From contig NZ_CP075524.1 of the NCBI RefSeq assembly GCF_025808395.1, positions 124,001 to 188,000 of the forward strand: 64,000 nt of DNA. Direction: 5' to 3'. The position numbers were made by a program, and so were the translations under genes. Below, piece by piece: positions 7,940 through 15,032 of this stretch. Within the stretch, counting starts at the first letter, position 1, and each line of letters begins with the position of its first letter. The DNA comes from Microcella sp. GTDB lineage: Bacteria > Actinomycetota > Actinomycetes > Actinomycetales > Microbacteriaceae. The notes under the pieces were generated by a model. It worked only from the letters and a program-made list of their open reading frames with translations. It was not told where the DNA came from and searched no databases.

Positions 7940-8974
7940 ATGGCGACCATGACTCTTCCCTTGACTCTCGGATACAAGGCCTCGGCCGAGCAGTTCGACC
8001 CGCGCGAGCTGGTCGAGATCGCGGTGGCGGCTGAAGCGCACGGCATGCAGAGCGTCGCCGTGAGCGACCACTTTCAACCCTGGCGGCACACCGGCGGGCA
8101 CGCTCCGTTCTCGCTGACGTGGATGTCGGCGGTCGGCGAGCGCACCTCGAGCATCCGGATCGGCACGTCGGTGATGACGCCGACCTTCCGTTACAACCCC
8201 GCTGTGCTGGCCCAGGCCTTCGCGAGCATGGGCGTCATGTACCCCGGCCGCATCTTCTTGGGGGTGGGCACGGGAGAAGCGCTCAACGAGATCGCCACCG
8301 GGTTCGCGGGCGCGGGCGAGCAGGAATGGCCCGAGTTCAAAGAGCGCTTCGGGCGGTTGCGCGAGGCGATCGAGCTGATGCGTCAACTGTGGTCAGAAGA
8401 CCGTGTGAACTACCGCGGGCAGTACTACTCGACGCACGACGCGTCGATCTACGACCGGCCCGACGTGCCGGTGCCGGTGTACGTGGCAGCGGGCGGGCCC
8501 TTCGTGGCGAAGTTCGCCGGAAAGGTCGGCGACGGGTTCATCTGCACCTCGGGCAAGGGCGTCGAGCTCTACACCGAGAAGCTGATTCCGGCCGTCATGG
8601 AGGGCATCGAGCAGGCTGGCAAGTCGGCAGACGACGTCGACCGCATGATCGAGATCAAGCTCTCGTACGACACCGACTACGACGTGGCGCTCGACAACAC
8701 TCGCTTCTGGTCGCCCCTGTCTCTCTCGGCCGAGCAGAAGCACGACATCACCGACCCGGTCGAGATGGAACGCGCGGCAGATGCGCTGCCGATCGAGCAG
8801 ATCGCCAAGCGGTGGATCGTCGGCAACGACCCAGACGCGGTCGTCGCCGAGGTCGCCAAGTACGTCGACTACGGCATGAACCACCTGGTGTTCCATGCTC
8901 CCGGGCAAGACCAGCGGCGCTTCCTCGAGCTGTTCGAGCGCGACCTTGCCCCCCGATTGCGGGGGCTCGCGTAA
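7940..8974 (+). CDS. fgd: F420-dependent glucose-6-phosphate dehydrogenase
   Basis: Fgd oxidises glucose-6-phosphate to 6-phosphogluconolactone while reducing F420 to F420H2, the main source of reduced F420 in actinobacteria. The 344-residue luciferase-like TIM barrel is very close to mycobacterial Fgd1 from memory: LGYKASAEQF at the N-terminus, SDHFQPW (His44, Trp48; His40/Trp44 in Fgd1), GTGEALNEIATG (Glu113; Glu109 in Fgd1) and TSGKGVELYTEKL for phosphate/cofactor contacts. The start could be ATG 7940 or ATG 7949; no clear Shine-Dalgarno is seen, so translation may be leaderless. It stands alone, behind operator site 1. Confidence 0.95.
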   Translation: MATMTLPLTLGYKASAEQFDPRELVEIAVAAEAHGMQSVAVSDHFQPWRHTGGHAPFSLTWMSAVGERTSSIRIGTSVMTPTFRYNPAVLAQAFASMGVMYPGRIFLGVGTGEALNEIATGFAGAGEQEWPEFKERFGRLREAIELMRQLWSEDRVNYRGQYYSTHDASIYDRPDVPVPVYVAAGGPFVAKFAGKVGDGFICTSGKGVELYTEKLIPAVMEGIEQAGKSADDVDRMIEIKLSYDTDYDVALDNTRFWSPLSLSAEQKHDITDPVEMERAADALPIEQIAKRWIVGNDPDAVVAEVAKYVDYGMNHLVFHAPGQDQRRFLELFERDLAPRLRGLA

Positions 8975-9031
8975 CACAAGCGCAACCTGCGCGGAACGAG
9001 GCACGAACACTGCCGCCCTAGCGTCAGTGTC

Positions 9032-9655
9032 ATGAGCGAGCCAGCACCTGTGCCACCCCTGCCGTCGGGGTGGACGGGAGCTGCGATGGCGATTCATGCC
9101 GCACGACGCATGCCGAGCGCCATGCTCGTGAGCCTGCAGCCCGAGGGCCTCGAGCCGATGCTCATCGACCTGCGCGGCTATGTGTATCGCTGGAGCCTGC
9201 CCCTGGATGATCTGCCGCTGTCGCCGAGCTCGGTGGCCATCGGCACGACGGCGCTCGAAGAGGCTGCTCCTGCGTTCGCCGGAGCCGATTACTCATACGT
9301 GCGACCGGCCTTCGCCGGGCGCCCTCTCGAAGAGCTGCTGTGGCTCATCGGCACCCGTGCCTTCGACGGCGGTCGCGCGTCGTGGCTTCGCGCTGGCGAC
9401 CGATACCGACTGTATCGCTGGCCCGAGTTCGAGAAGCTGTCGATCACCGCCGAGCAGCAGCACATCGTGAAGGTGAGTGCCCGGGGGTTCATGGTCGTCG
9501 AGAAGCTGGCGGCGAAGGCCAAGGTCGAGGTCGATGCCGCGCAACGTGTCATCAATGCCCTCAGCCTGATGGGCCTGCTGCGCCGTCATCCCGCATCGAA
9601 TGCGGCTCCAGATGCGCCGCCGCCTCCGCCGCCGGGGTCGTTCGCGGTCGAATGA
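9032..9655 (+). CDS. Conserved-looking protein of unknown function
   Basis: This 207-residue protein is not recognised. It has a mixed alpha/beta N-terminal two-thirds rich in Trp/Tyr/Leu (RGYVYRWSLPL, FDGGRASWLRAGDRYRLYRWPEF) and a C-terminal helical segment resembling a winged-helix tail (EKLAAKAKVEVDAAQRVINA followed by a Leu-rich turn), ending in a polyproline stretch. No signal peptide or membrane segment is seen. Codon use and GC match the surroundings, and it begins 57 bases after fgd on the same strand. Confidence 0.6.
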   Translation: MSEPAPVPPLPSGWTGAAMAIHAARRMPSAMLVSLQPEGLEPMLIDLRGYVYRWSLPLDDLPLSPSSVAIGTTALEEAAPAFAGADYSYVRPAFAGRPLEELLWLIGTRAFDGGRASWLRAGDRYRLYRWPEFEKLSITAEQQHIVKVSARGFMVVEKLAAKAKVEVDAAQRVINALSLMGLLRRHPASNAAPDAPPPPPPGSFAVE

Positions 9656-9731
9656 GGGTGGCGCTGGTAAACTGGAAGACTGTCGTGCGCCGGTCACCTC
9701 GCGCACGCGCTCTACCGGGGGATGCCACACC

Positions 9732-10406
9732 ATGTCGAAGCACCGTCACGTCAGGCGAGGGTCGAGCTATCGGCGGCATGTCTGGTCGAGCACCCGTACG
9801 GTGTTCGTCTCGATCATCTCGAGCCTCGTGGTCTTGGCCAGCATGGGCTTCTCGACCCCGACTCGCGATGAGCTCTTCGCGGCCTACATCGATGAGAACG
9901 CTCAGTCTCTCGAGGTGCAGATCTCGGCGGTGGATGCTCTGCCGATCGCCGAGCGCCATGACTTCAGTGCCACGCCGGGCTATGAGACGTTCATCGCCGG
10001 TGGCACGAATCATGACTGGGCGAAGCTCGTGCTGCTCATGGGCGAGTTTCCGCTCACCGACAGCAATGTGATCGTCGTGACGCGGTGGATGCGTCAAGAG
10101 AACTACGTCGACCGGTGGTGGACCCGCAACAACCCCCTCAACAACGGCTGGGGCTCGGGCGGAGGTGGGGGCACGGGCCGCTACGCGACGCTCGTCGATG
10201 CCGCCGAGAACGCAGCCGAGGCGCTGCACGCTCTGCCGCGGTATCGCGAGATCGTGCGCACGCTCAACGAGTCGGCGCCCACGAGCGAGGTCGAGCGGGC
10301 GATCTGGTTCTCGGGCTGGGCAACGGGCATGTACAACAACGGTGCGCACTGGTCGTACGCCGATGTGCCGGTGGTCACGGCACCGCCGAGCGCCTGGGGC
10401 CGATAG
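9732..10406 (+). CDS. Secreted or membrane-anchored protein, possible cell-wall hydrolase
   Basis: The 224-residue protein has a basic head and one hydrophobic segment (about residues 24-43), consistent with a signal anchor. The outer part contains TRWMRQENYVDRWWTRNNPL and a Gly-rich loop, followed by helical repeats (AAENAAEALHALPRYREIV). The Glu in RQEN and the NNPLNNG motif recall lysozyme/glucosaminidase-fold hydrolases, but this is only a resemblance. ATG 9732 is preferred over the earlier frame opening because the signal anchor then starts properly. A TAAACT -10-like box lies near 9672. Confidence 0.55.
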   Translation: MSKHRHVRRGSSYRRHVWSSTRTVFVSIISSLVVLASMGFSTPTRDELFAAYIDENAQSLEVQISAVDALPIAERHDFSATPGYETFIAGGTNHDWAKLVLLMGEFPLTDSNVIVVTRWMRQENYVDRWWTRNNPLNNGWGSGGGGGTGRYATLVDAAENAAEALHALPRYREIVRTLNESAPTSEVERAIWFSGWATGMYNNGAHWSYADVPVVTAPPSAWGR

Positions 10407-10443
10407 CTCCCAGGCGCCCAGCTGAGCACCCCATCCACGATCA

Positions 10444-10713
10444 CTACCGTGGGGGCAGCAGCTGCAGCATGAGTCGCTGCATCTGGCGCTCGCGTTGCTC
10501 GGTCGTGAGCTCGCGCTCGACGCGTCGCGCCAGCCGGTCTCGCGAGTCGAGCTCGCGCGGGCGACGGCTCCACGCGACGAGTGCCACGCCCAGTCGCAGG
10601 GCGAGCCGGTCGACGAGGCCGACGCGCTGCCGTTGCCACGAAGCATCGCTCGTCGAACTCGGCGGGTGCTGGTGTTCGGTGCGACCCACAGGGGTCGCCA
10701 GGGTGGTGTTCAT
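10444..10713 (-). CDS. Small basic protein, unknown function
   Basis: The 89-residue Arg-rich protein has a central amphipathic segment (GLVDRLALRLGVALVAWSRR) and a helical Arg/Glu/Gln-rich tail (ERELTTEQRERQMQRLM). Proteins with this layout are frequent in Microbacteriaceae and are annotated only as hypothetical; the function is unknown. The ATG at 10713 follows a gaggaa Shine-Dalgarno-like sequence. It lies about 240 bases downstream of a 21-residue small ORF on the same strand, and both could be on one transcript. Confidence 0.55.
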   Translation of the reverse strand: MNTTLATPVGRTEHQHPPSSTSDASWQRQRVGLVDRLALRLGVALVAWSRRPRELDSRDRLARRVERELTTEQRERQMQRLMLQLLPPR

Positions 10714-10949
10714 CAAGAGATTCCTCACTGCAGTCGAGCGCGTGAGTGCGCACTCGCACGGGTGACCGCGCTGGTGGCGCGGCCTGCGGTCGCGGCGTGC
10801 CTGCGTGGGCGCGTCGCGGGATGGCTCTGCTGTGTGCGACCTGGTGGGGTGCGGGCGTCAGAGCCGTGGCGGATTCGAGCTGGGTCGAATCGGGCTTCGA
10901 GAGCGTCGCCACCGGATGAACGGGCGGCGTCAGAGTCGCTGCGGCCCGA

Positions 10950-11015
10950 TCAGGCGGTGAGGTCGCCGACGAAGCCGGCGGTGAAGGGGGCGATCCCCTG
11001 GGTGATGATCAACAT
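10950..11015 (-). CDS. 21-residue small ORF with strong RBS
   Basis: ATG at 11015 is preceded by an exceptionally strong Shine-Dalgarno (aaaggagg, ending seven bases before the ATG), rare in a region where most genes have weak sites. The ORF encodes a 21-residue hydrophobic peptide beginning MLIITQGIAPFTAG and ending in GDLTA. A TAGATT -10-like element (11050-11055, minus strand) sits about 35 bases upstream. It could be a small membrane peptide or a translated leader for the gene at 10713. No known family is recognised. Confidence 0.5.
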   Translation of the reverse strand: MLIITQGIAPFTAGFVGDLTA

Positions 11016-11150
11016 TCCGCGGCCTCCTTTCGTCGTATGGCGCTCGCAGAATCTAGCGCCTTTTCCGTGCCGCGCGCAACGACCTCATCCGTGGCGCGTC
11101 GCGACCGTTGCCAGTTCGTTACATGACCGGCGGTGAGGCCGGATCAATGA

Positions 11151-11166
11151 ATACCCCAGGGGGTAT
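11151..11166. promoter_or_regulatory. CsoR/DUF156-like operator
   Basis: ataccccagggggtat is a perfect 7+2+7 palindrome with the TACCC...GGGTA pattern bound by CsoR/RcnR/CstR-family repressors. It lies just upstream of a TAGAGT -10-like box (11171-11176), where a bound repressor would block the promoter of the Cys-rich gene at 11202. The regulator itself is not in this window. Confidence 0.6.
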
Positions 11167-11201
11167 GCGCTAGAGTGGTGCAGACGATGTCGAAGGGAGC
11201 C

Positions 11202-11363
11202 ATGATGTGCCAGAAGATCACCTGCCGCAAGTGCGGCAAAGCCAGTTGGACGGGGTGCGGCCAGCACGTCAATCAGGTCATGAGAGGAGTCGCGCAGCGT
11301 GACCGGTGCCAGGGTCACGAGAACGAGCCGGGCTTCTTCGCCCGTCTGTTCTCGCGCGCATAG
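11202..11363 (+). CDS. Cys-rich 53-residue mini-protein, probable metal binder
   Basis: The small product has CRKCGK, GCGQH and CQGH motifs, giving at least five Cys and several His residues in a zinc-ribbon-like arrangement, then a hydrophobic FFARLF tail. Similar short Cys/His proteins are widespread in actinobacteria without known function. Two adjacent ATGs (11202, 11205) follow a gaaggga ribosome binding site. The CsoR-like palindrome in its promoter suggests control by copper or by reactive sulfur/thiol stress. A role in metal handling is inferred from the Cys/His content and the operator. Confidence 0.7.
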   Translation: MMCQKITCRKCGKASWTGCGQHVNQVMRGVAQRDRCQGHENEPGFFARLFSRA

Positions 11364-11451
11364 GGCGCCTTTTCTTCACCGTCGCGCCCCGATCTCCTAC
11401 AGTGCATCTGTGCTGGTCGCGCACGGCGCGGGTCACGTGAGAGGAAGAGCG

Positions 11452-11742
11452 ATGTCATTTCAGGCGTATCTCGATGCGATCGAGGCGAAGACGGGCAAGA
11501 CGCCACGGGCGATTCTCGACGAAGCGGTAGCGAAGGGTTTCGACGATGCGAGTGTCAAGGCCGGCGTGATTCTGCAGTGGCTCGCTGACGAGTACCAGCT
11601 CGGCCGAGGTCACGGCATGGCGATGGTGCACGTGATCAAGAAGGGCACCACGATCGACGCGAAGCACGTCGGTTCGACCGGAACTCACCGCGACGCCAGC
11701 GATACTCTCTGGATCGATGGGGTCGCGACGAAGCCCGAGTAG
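11452..11742 (+). CDS. DUF4287-domain protein
   Basis: This 96-residue protein begins SFQAYLDAIEAKTGKTP, the hallmark of DUF4287, followed by ILDEAVAKGF and LADEYQLGRGHGMAMVHVI. DUF4287 proteins are small cytosolic proteins of unknown role, sometimes fused to DUF5655 domains; the C-terminal part here is short. The ATG follows a gaggaagagc ribosome binding site. It is followed 32 bases later by a YdeI-like gene. Confidence 0.85.
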   Translation: MSFQAYLDAIEAKTGKTPRAILDEAVAKGFDDASVKAGVILQWLADEYQLGRGHGMAMVHVIKKGTTIDAKHVGSTGTHRDASDTLWIDGVATKPE

Positions 11743-11774
11743 CAGGCGTCGCACCTCGCGCCTACGCTGACACC

Positions 11775-12347
11775 GTGGTCGCGAACTCTGAGAAGCCCAT
11801 CCTGCTCTTCGAGAGCGTGGCGTCATGGGAGCAGTGGCTCGACGCCAACGTCGATCACGTGGGCGTTCGTCTGAAGATGCGCAAGAAGCGATCGACCGCA
11901 CCGGGCATCACCTATGGCGAAGCACTCGAGTCGGCGCTGTGCTTCGGCTGGATCGACGGCCAGATCTACCGGCTCGATGACGACTACTCGTTGCAGGTCT
12001 TCACCCCGCGGCGACCCCGGTCGGTCTGGTCGCAGCGCAACGTGGGGTTCATCGAAGAACTCACCGCGGCGGGGCGGATGAGACCGACGGGGCTGGCGCA
12101 GGTCGAGCGTGCGAAGGCCGACGGTCGGTGGGATGCCGCCTATCGGCAGAAGGGCATGGTGACGCCCGACGACCTGCAGGCCGCTCTCGACGCGTCGCCG
12201 GCCGCCAGCGCAACCTACGCGGCTCTCAGCGCTCAAGTGCGTTTCGGCATCGTGTTTCGCCTCAATGGCGTCGTTCGCGCCGAAACCCGCGCGCGCAAGC
12301 TCGACGCGTTCGTCGAGATGCTCGCCCGCGGCGAGTCGCCCCTCTGA
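11775..12347 (+). CDS. YdeI/OmpD-associated family protein
   Basis: The 190-residue protein shows the YdeI family pattern: a WLDAN segment, GVRLKMRKK near residue 35, the conserved TYGEALESALCFGWIDGQ and FTPRRPRSVWSQRN, then VERAKADGRW. The family is linked to bacteriocin-protection and stress phenotypes, but its biochemical activity is unknown. It has no signal peptide. Start is GTG 11775; the earlier gene ends 32 bases upstream. Confidence 0.85.
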   Translation: MVANSEKPILLFESVASWEQWLDANVDHVGVRLKMRKKRSTAPGITYGEALESALCFGWIDGQIYRLDDDYSLQVFTPRRPRSVWSQRNVGFIEELTAAGRMRPTGLAQVERAKADGRWDAAYRQKGMVTPDDLQAALDASPAASATYAALSAQVRFGIVFRLNGVVRAETRARKLDAFVEMLARGESPL

Positions 12348-12379
12348 CGCACGTCACGACGACCCGACAGAATGGGCGC

Positions 12380-13384
12380 ATGACCGCACCCGCCATCGGC
12401 TACGCCACTGCGCTCGAGCAGCTCGAGCCCCGCGAAGCGGTGCGGCTCGCCACTCTCGCCGAGCACCACGGGTTCAGTGGCGTGATCGCGGCAGACGCAG
12501 CGCAGCCGTTCACACCCACGCAAGGGCAGGCGGGCTTCGTGTGGAACATCGTGTCGGCTCTCGGCGCGCACACGACTGGCGAGCTGGGTGTGGGAGCCTT
12601 GGCACCCACCTACCGTTGGCACCCGGCCCTTGTCGCTCAAGCGTCGGCGACGCTCGAGAGCCTGTACCCCGGCCGGCACTGGCTGGGCCTCGGCAGCGGT
12701 GAGGCGATCAGCGAGCACGTCGTCGGCAGCTACTGGCCAGAGCCCGCCGAGCGCATCAACCGCATGTTCGAAGCAGTCACCATCGTGAAGAAGCTGTTCT
12801 CATCGGCGATGAGCGGCCGCGATGTCAAGCATGAGGGCACGTGGTATCGACTCGAGTCGAGTCGCGTGTGGTCGAGCCTCGCTGCGCCGCCGCCGATACT
12901 CATCGCCACGGCCGGCCCGGTGACGGCGAAGCGCGCGGGGCAGGTCGCCGACGGCCTGCTGATCGACTCGGTGCCGTTCGACAAGATGAGCGCGCTGCTG
13001 CACCGGTTCGCCGAGGGTGCACGAGAGTCGGGTCGCGACCGTGAGCATGCGGTGCGGCATGCGGTGCGCATCCACCTCTCTTGGGCGCCCACCGATGCTG
13101 CCGCGATGGCGAACGCGCTCGCTGAGTGGCCGCAAGCGGGCATGCGGTTCGCCAAGAGCGACATTCGCTCGCCCTACGATCTCGAGCAGATCGCCAAGCT
13201 CGTGCGCGCCGAAGACTTCGACGAACGGATGCTCATCTCGAGCGATCTCGATGCGCACCGGGCGAACATCCAGCGATACCTCGACCTCGGGTTCTCACGC
13301 CTCTACCTGCACAACGTCGGTCGCAATCACGATGAGTTCGTGCAGGTCTTCGGCCGCGAGGTGCTGCCGCGCCTCGTGGCGTGA
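12380..13384 (+). CDS. LLM oxidoreductase of the F420 G6PDH-like family with altered active site
   Basis: This 334-residue luciferase-like TIM-barrel protein belongs with the F420-dependent G6PDH-like group. It shares PGRHWLGLGSGEA, AGPVTAKRAGQVADG, FAKSDIRSPYDLEQIAKLVR and LHNVGRN with the paralog at 18204. Where Fgd and that paralog have DHFQPW, this protein has DAAQPF: the catalytic His40 is Ala and Trp44 is Phe. The Glu108 (GSGEA) equivalent is kept. It may therefore bind F420 but use a different chemistry or substrate. It lies 44 bases before cofE on the same strand. Confidence 0.88.
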   Translation: MTAPAIGYATALEQLEPREAVRLATLAEHHGFSGVIAADAAQPFTPTQGQAGFVWNIVSALGAHTTGELGVGALAPTYRWHPALVAQASATLESLYPGRHWLGLGSGEAISEHVVGSYWPEPAERINRMFEAVTIVKKLFSSAMSGRDVKHEGTWYRLESSRVWSSLAAPPPILIATAGPVTAKRAGQVADGLLIDSVPFDKMSALLHRFAEGARESGRDREHAVRHAVRIHLSWAPTDAAAMANALAEWPQAGMRFAKSDIRSPYDLEQIAKLVRAEDFDERMLISSDLDAHRANIQRYLDLGFSRLYLHNVGRNHDEFVQVFGREVLPRLVA

Positions 13385-13428
13385 GGGGCGAGCGCTCGGC
13401 GCACCGGCCGGTGAGAGAGAATGGGAGC

Positions 13429-14229
13429 ATGCCGAACCCGCTTCCTCCGATCTCGATCTTCGGCATCGACGGCCTGCCCGAGATCGCCGTCGGGGACGAC
13501 CTCGCGGCGATCATCACTGCTGCAGCGCACGACGCGGTGCAGCCCGGCGACATTCTCGCTGTCACGAGCAAGATCGTCAGCAAGGCAGAGGGGCGCATGC
13601 TGCAGGCGGCCGATCGAGAGCAGGCGATCACCGATGAGTCGGTGCGCGTCGTGGCCACGCGCGAGCACCCCGGCGGCGTGACGCGCATCGTCGAGAATCG
13701 ACTCGGGCTCGTCATGGCCGCCGCCGGTGTCGACGCGAGCAACACCCTCGATGGCACCGTGCTGCTGCTGCCTCTCGACCCGGATGCGAGTGCTGCGGCG
13801 ATTCGTGCGGCGGTGGGTGCGGCGGTCGGCGGCGAGGTGGGCGTGGTCATCACCGATACCGCAGGGCGGCCGTGGCGCGAAGGGCAGACCGACATCGTCA
13901 TCGGCTCGAGCGGGGTGCGCCTGCTCGACGATCTGCGCGGTCAGCACGACGCCGCCGGAAAGCTGCTCGAAGTCACCGCTCCGGCCGTCGGCGACGAGAT
14001 CGCCGCAGCCGCCGACCTCGTGAAGGGCAAGAGCAGCGGTGTTCCGGTCGCCGTCATTCGAGGGCTCGACCGCTTTCTCGACGAGCAGGCGCCCGGCGCG
14101 CGATCACTCGTCAGGCCAGCGCACGATGATCTCTTCTCGCTCGGCACCGCTGAAGCGCACCAGCGCGGCTACGACGAGGGCTACGAGCAGGGCTACCGCT
14201 CGGCCGTCGCTGAGAGCGTGCGCGACTGA
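13429..14229 (+). CDS. cofE: Coenzyme F420-0:L-glutamate ligase
   Basis: CofE adds gamma-linked L-glutamates to F420-0 using GTP, forming the polyglutamate tail. The 266-residue product has ILAVTSKIVSKAEGR, RVVATREHPGG, VVITDTAGRPWREGQTDIVI and GKSSGVPVAVIRGL, all diagnostic for the family. Mycobacterial FbiB is about 450 residues, with a C-terminal nitroreductase-like domain that reduces dehydro-F420-0; that domain is absent here. A Gly/Tyr/Glu-rich tail (RGYDEGYEQGYRS) closes the protein. ATG 13429 is used; 16 further in-frame upstream residues look non-coding. Its 3' end overlaps the antisense ABC gene by 37 bases. Confidence 0.93.
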   Translation: MPNPLPPISIFGIDGLPEIAVGDDLAAIITAAAHDAVQPGDILAVTSKIVSKAEGRMLQAADREQAITDESVRVVATREHPGGVTRIVENRLGLVMAAAGVDASNTLDGTVLLLPLDPDASAAAIRAAVGAAVGGEVGVVITDTAGRPWREGQTDIVIGSSGVRLLDDLRGQHDAAGKLLEVTAPAVGDEIAAAADLVKGKSSGVPVAVIRGLDRFLDEQAPGARSLVRPAHDDLFSLGTAEAHQRGYDEGYEQGYRSAVAESVRD

Positions 14230-15032
14230 GCCTCGACCGGTTGAGCGTCGACCGGTGCAGGGCCCTCGCCCCGCGGGGCGTAGAAGATGGCGCGGTGCCC
14301 CGATGCCGGATCGACGACGATGCTGGCTGCGACCCCGTACACGGTGCTGATGAGGTCGGCGGTGAGCGTCTGCGCTGTCGGCCCTGATGCGATGCGGATG
14401 CCCCGCGACAGCACGAGAACGGCATCGCTGAACTGCAGCGCGAGGGTGAGATCGTGCAGCGCCACCACGATGGTCGTGCCGTTGTCGGCGAGCTCGCGCA
14501 GCAGCGACATGACGGCCAGTTGCGCCGCGATATCGAGATGGTTCGAGGGCTCGTCGACCAGCAGCAGTCTCGGCTGCTGCGCGATGGCCATGCCGACCGC
14601 CACGCGCTGGCGTTCACCGCCCGAGAGCGAGGCGAGAGGTCGATCGGCGAATGCCCGCATGCCGACTGCGCGCAGGGCGTCGTCGACGGCGTCAGGGTTG
14701 TCGTCGTCACCCCACGTGCTCCTGTGCGGCGTGCGGCCCAACTCGACCGCTTCTCGCACCGAGAGATCGACCTCGGTCTCGGTCGACTGCTGCACGAGCG
14801 CGACCCGTCGAGCGCGCTCGCGACGAGTGAGGGCGTCGAGGTCATCACCGCCGAGGCGCACGACGCCGGTTCCCTGCAGTCGTGCGATCGCAGCGAGCAG
14901 CGTCGACTTGCCCGCACCGTTCGGTCCGACGACGGCGGTGATCGATCCCGCGACTCCCGTCACATCGATGCCGTCGATGAGCAGCGTTCCGTTCGCGCTG
15001 ACCGTCATGCCGAGACCCTGCAGCGTGTTCAT
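14193..15032 (-). CDS. Probable F420-0 ABC importer, ATPase
   Basis: This ATP-binding subunit (279 residues) is of the Fe-siderophore/cobalamin (FepC/BtuD) type. It has Walker A GPNGAGKSTL near residue 35, Q-loop ALVQQ, signature SLSGGERQ, Walker B LLLVDEPSNHLD and a switch His in VALHD. With the permease and binding protein it forms a three-gene cassette. In the literature, cassettes of this family found beside cofE or fgd in actinobacteria have been proposed to import F420-0; transport has not been shown here. The start overlaps the permease stop by four bases (ATGA). Confidence 0.85.
   Translation of the reverse strand: MNTLQGLGMTVSANGTLLIDGIDVTGVAGSITAVVGPNGAGKSTLLAAIARLQGTGVVRLGGDDLDALTRRERARRVALVQQSTETEVDLSVREAVELGRTPHRSTWGDDDNPDAVDDALRAVGMRAFADRPLASLSGGERQRVAVGMAIAQQPRLLLVDEPSNHLDIAAQLAVMSLLRELADNGTTIVVALHDLTLALQFSDAVLVLSRGIRIASGPTAQTLTADLISTVYGVAASIVVDPASGHRAIFYAPRGEGPAPVDAQPVEAQSRTLSATAER

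Noticed and set aside
10714..10949. An extra gene between the small ORF and the Arg-rich gene
   Set aside because: No frame on either strand has a plausible start with ribosome binding site; plus-strand frames here are antisense-like and compositionally biased.
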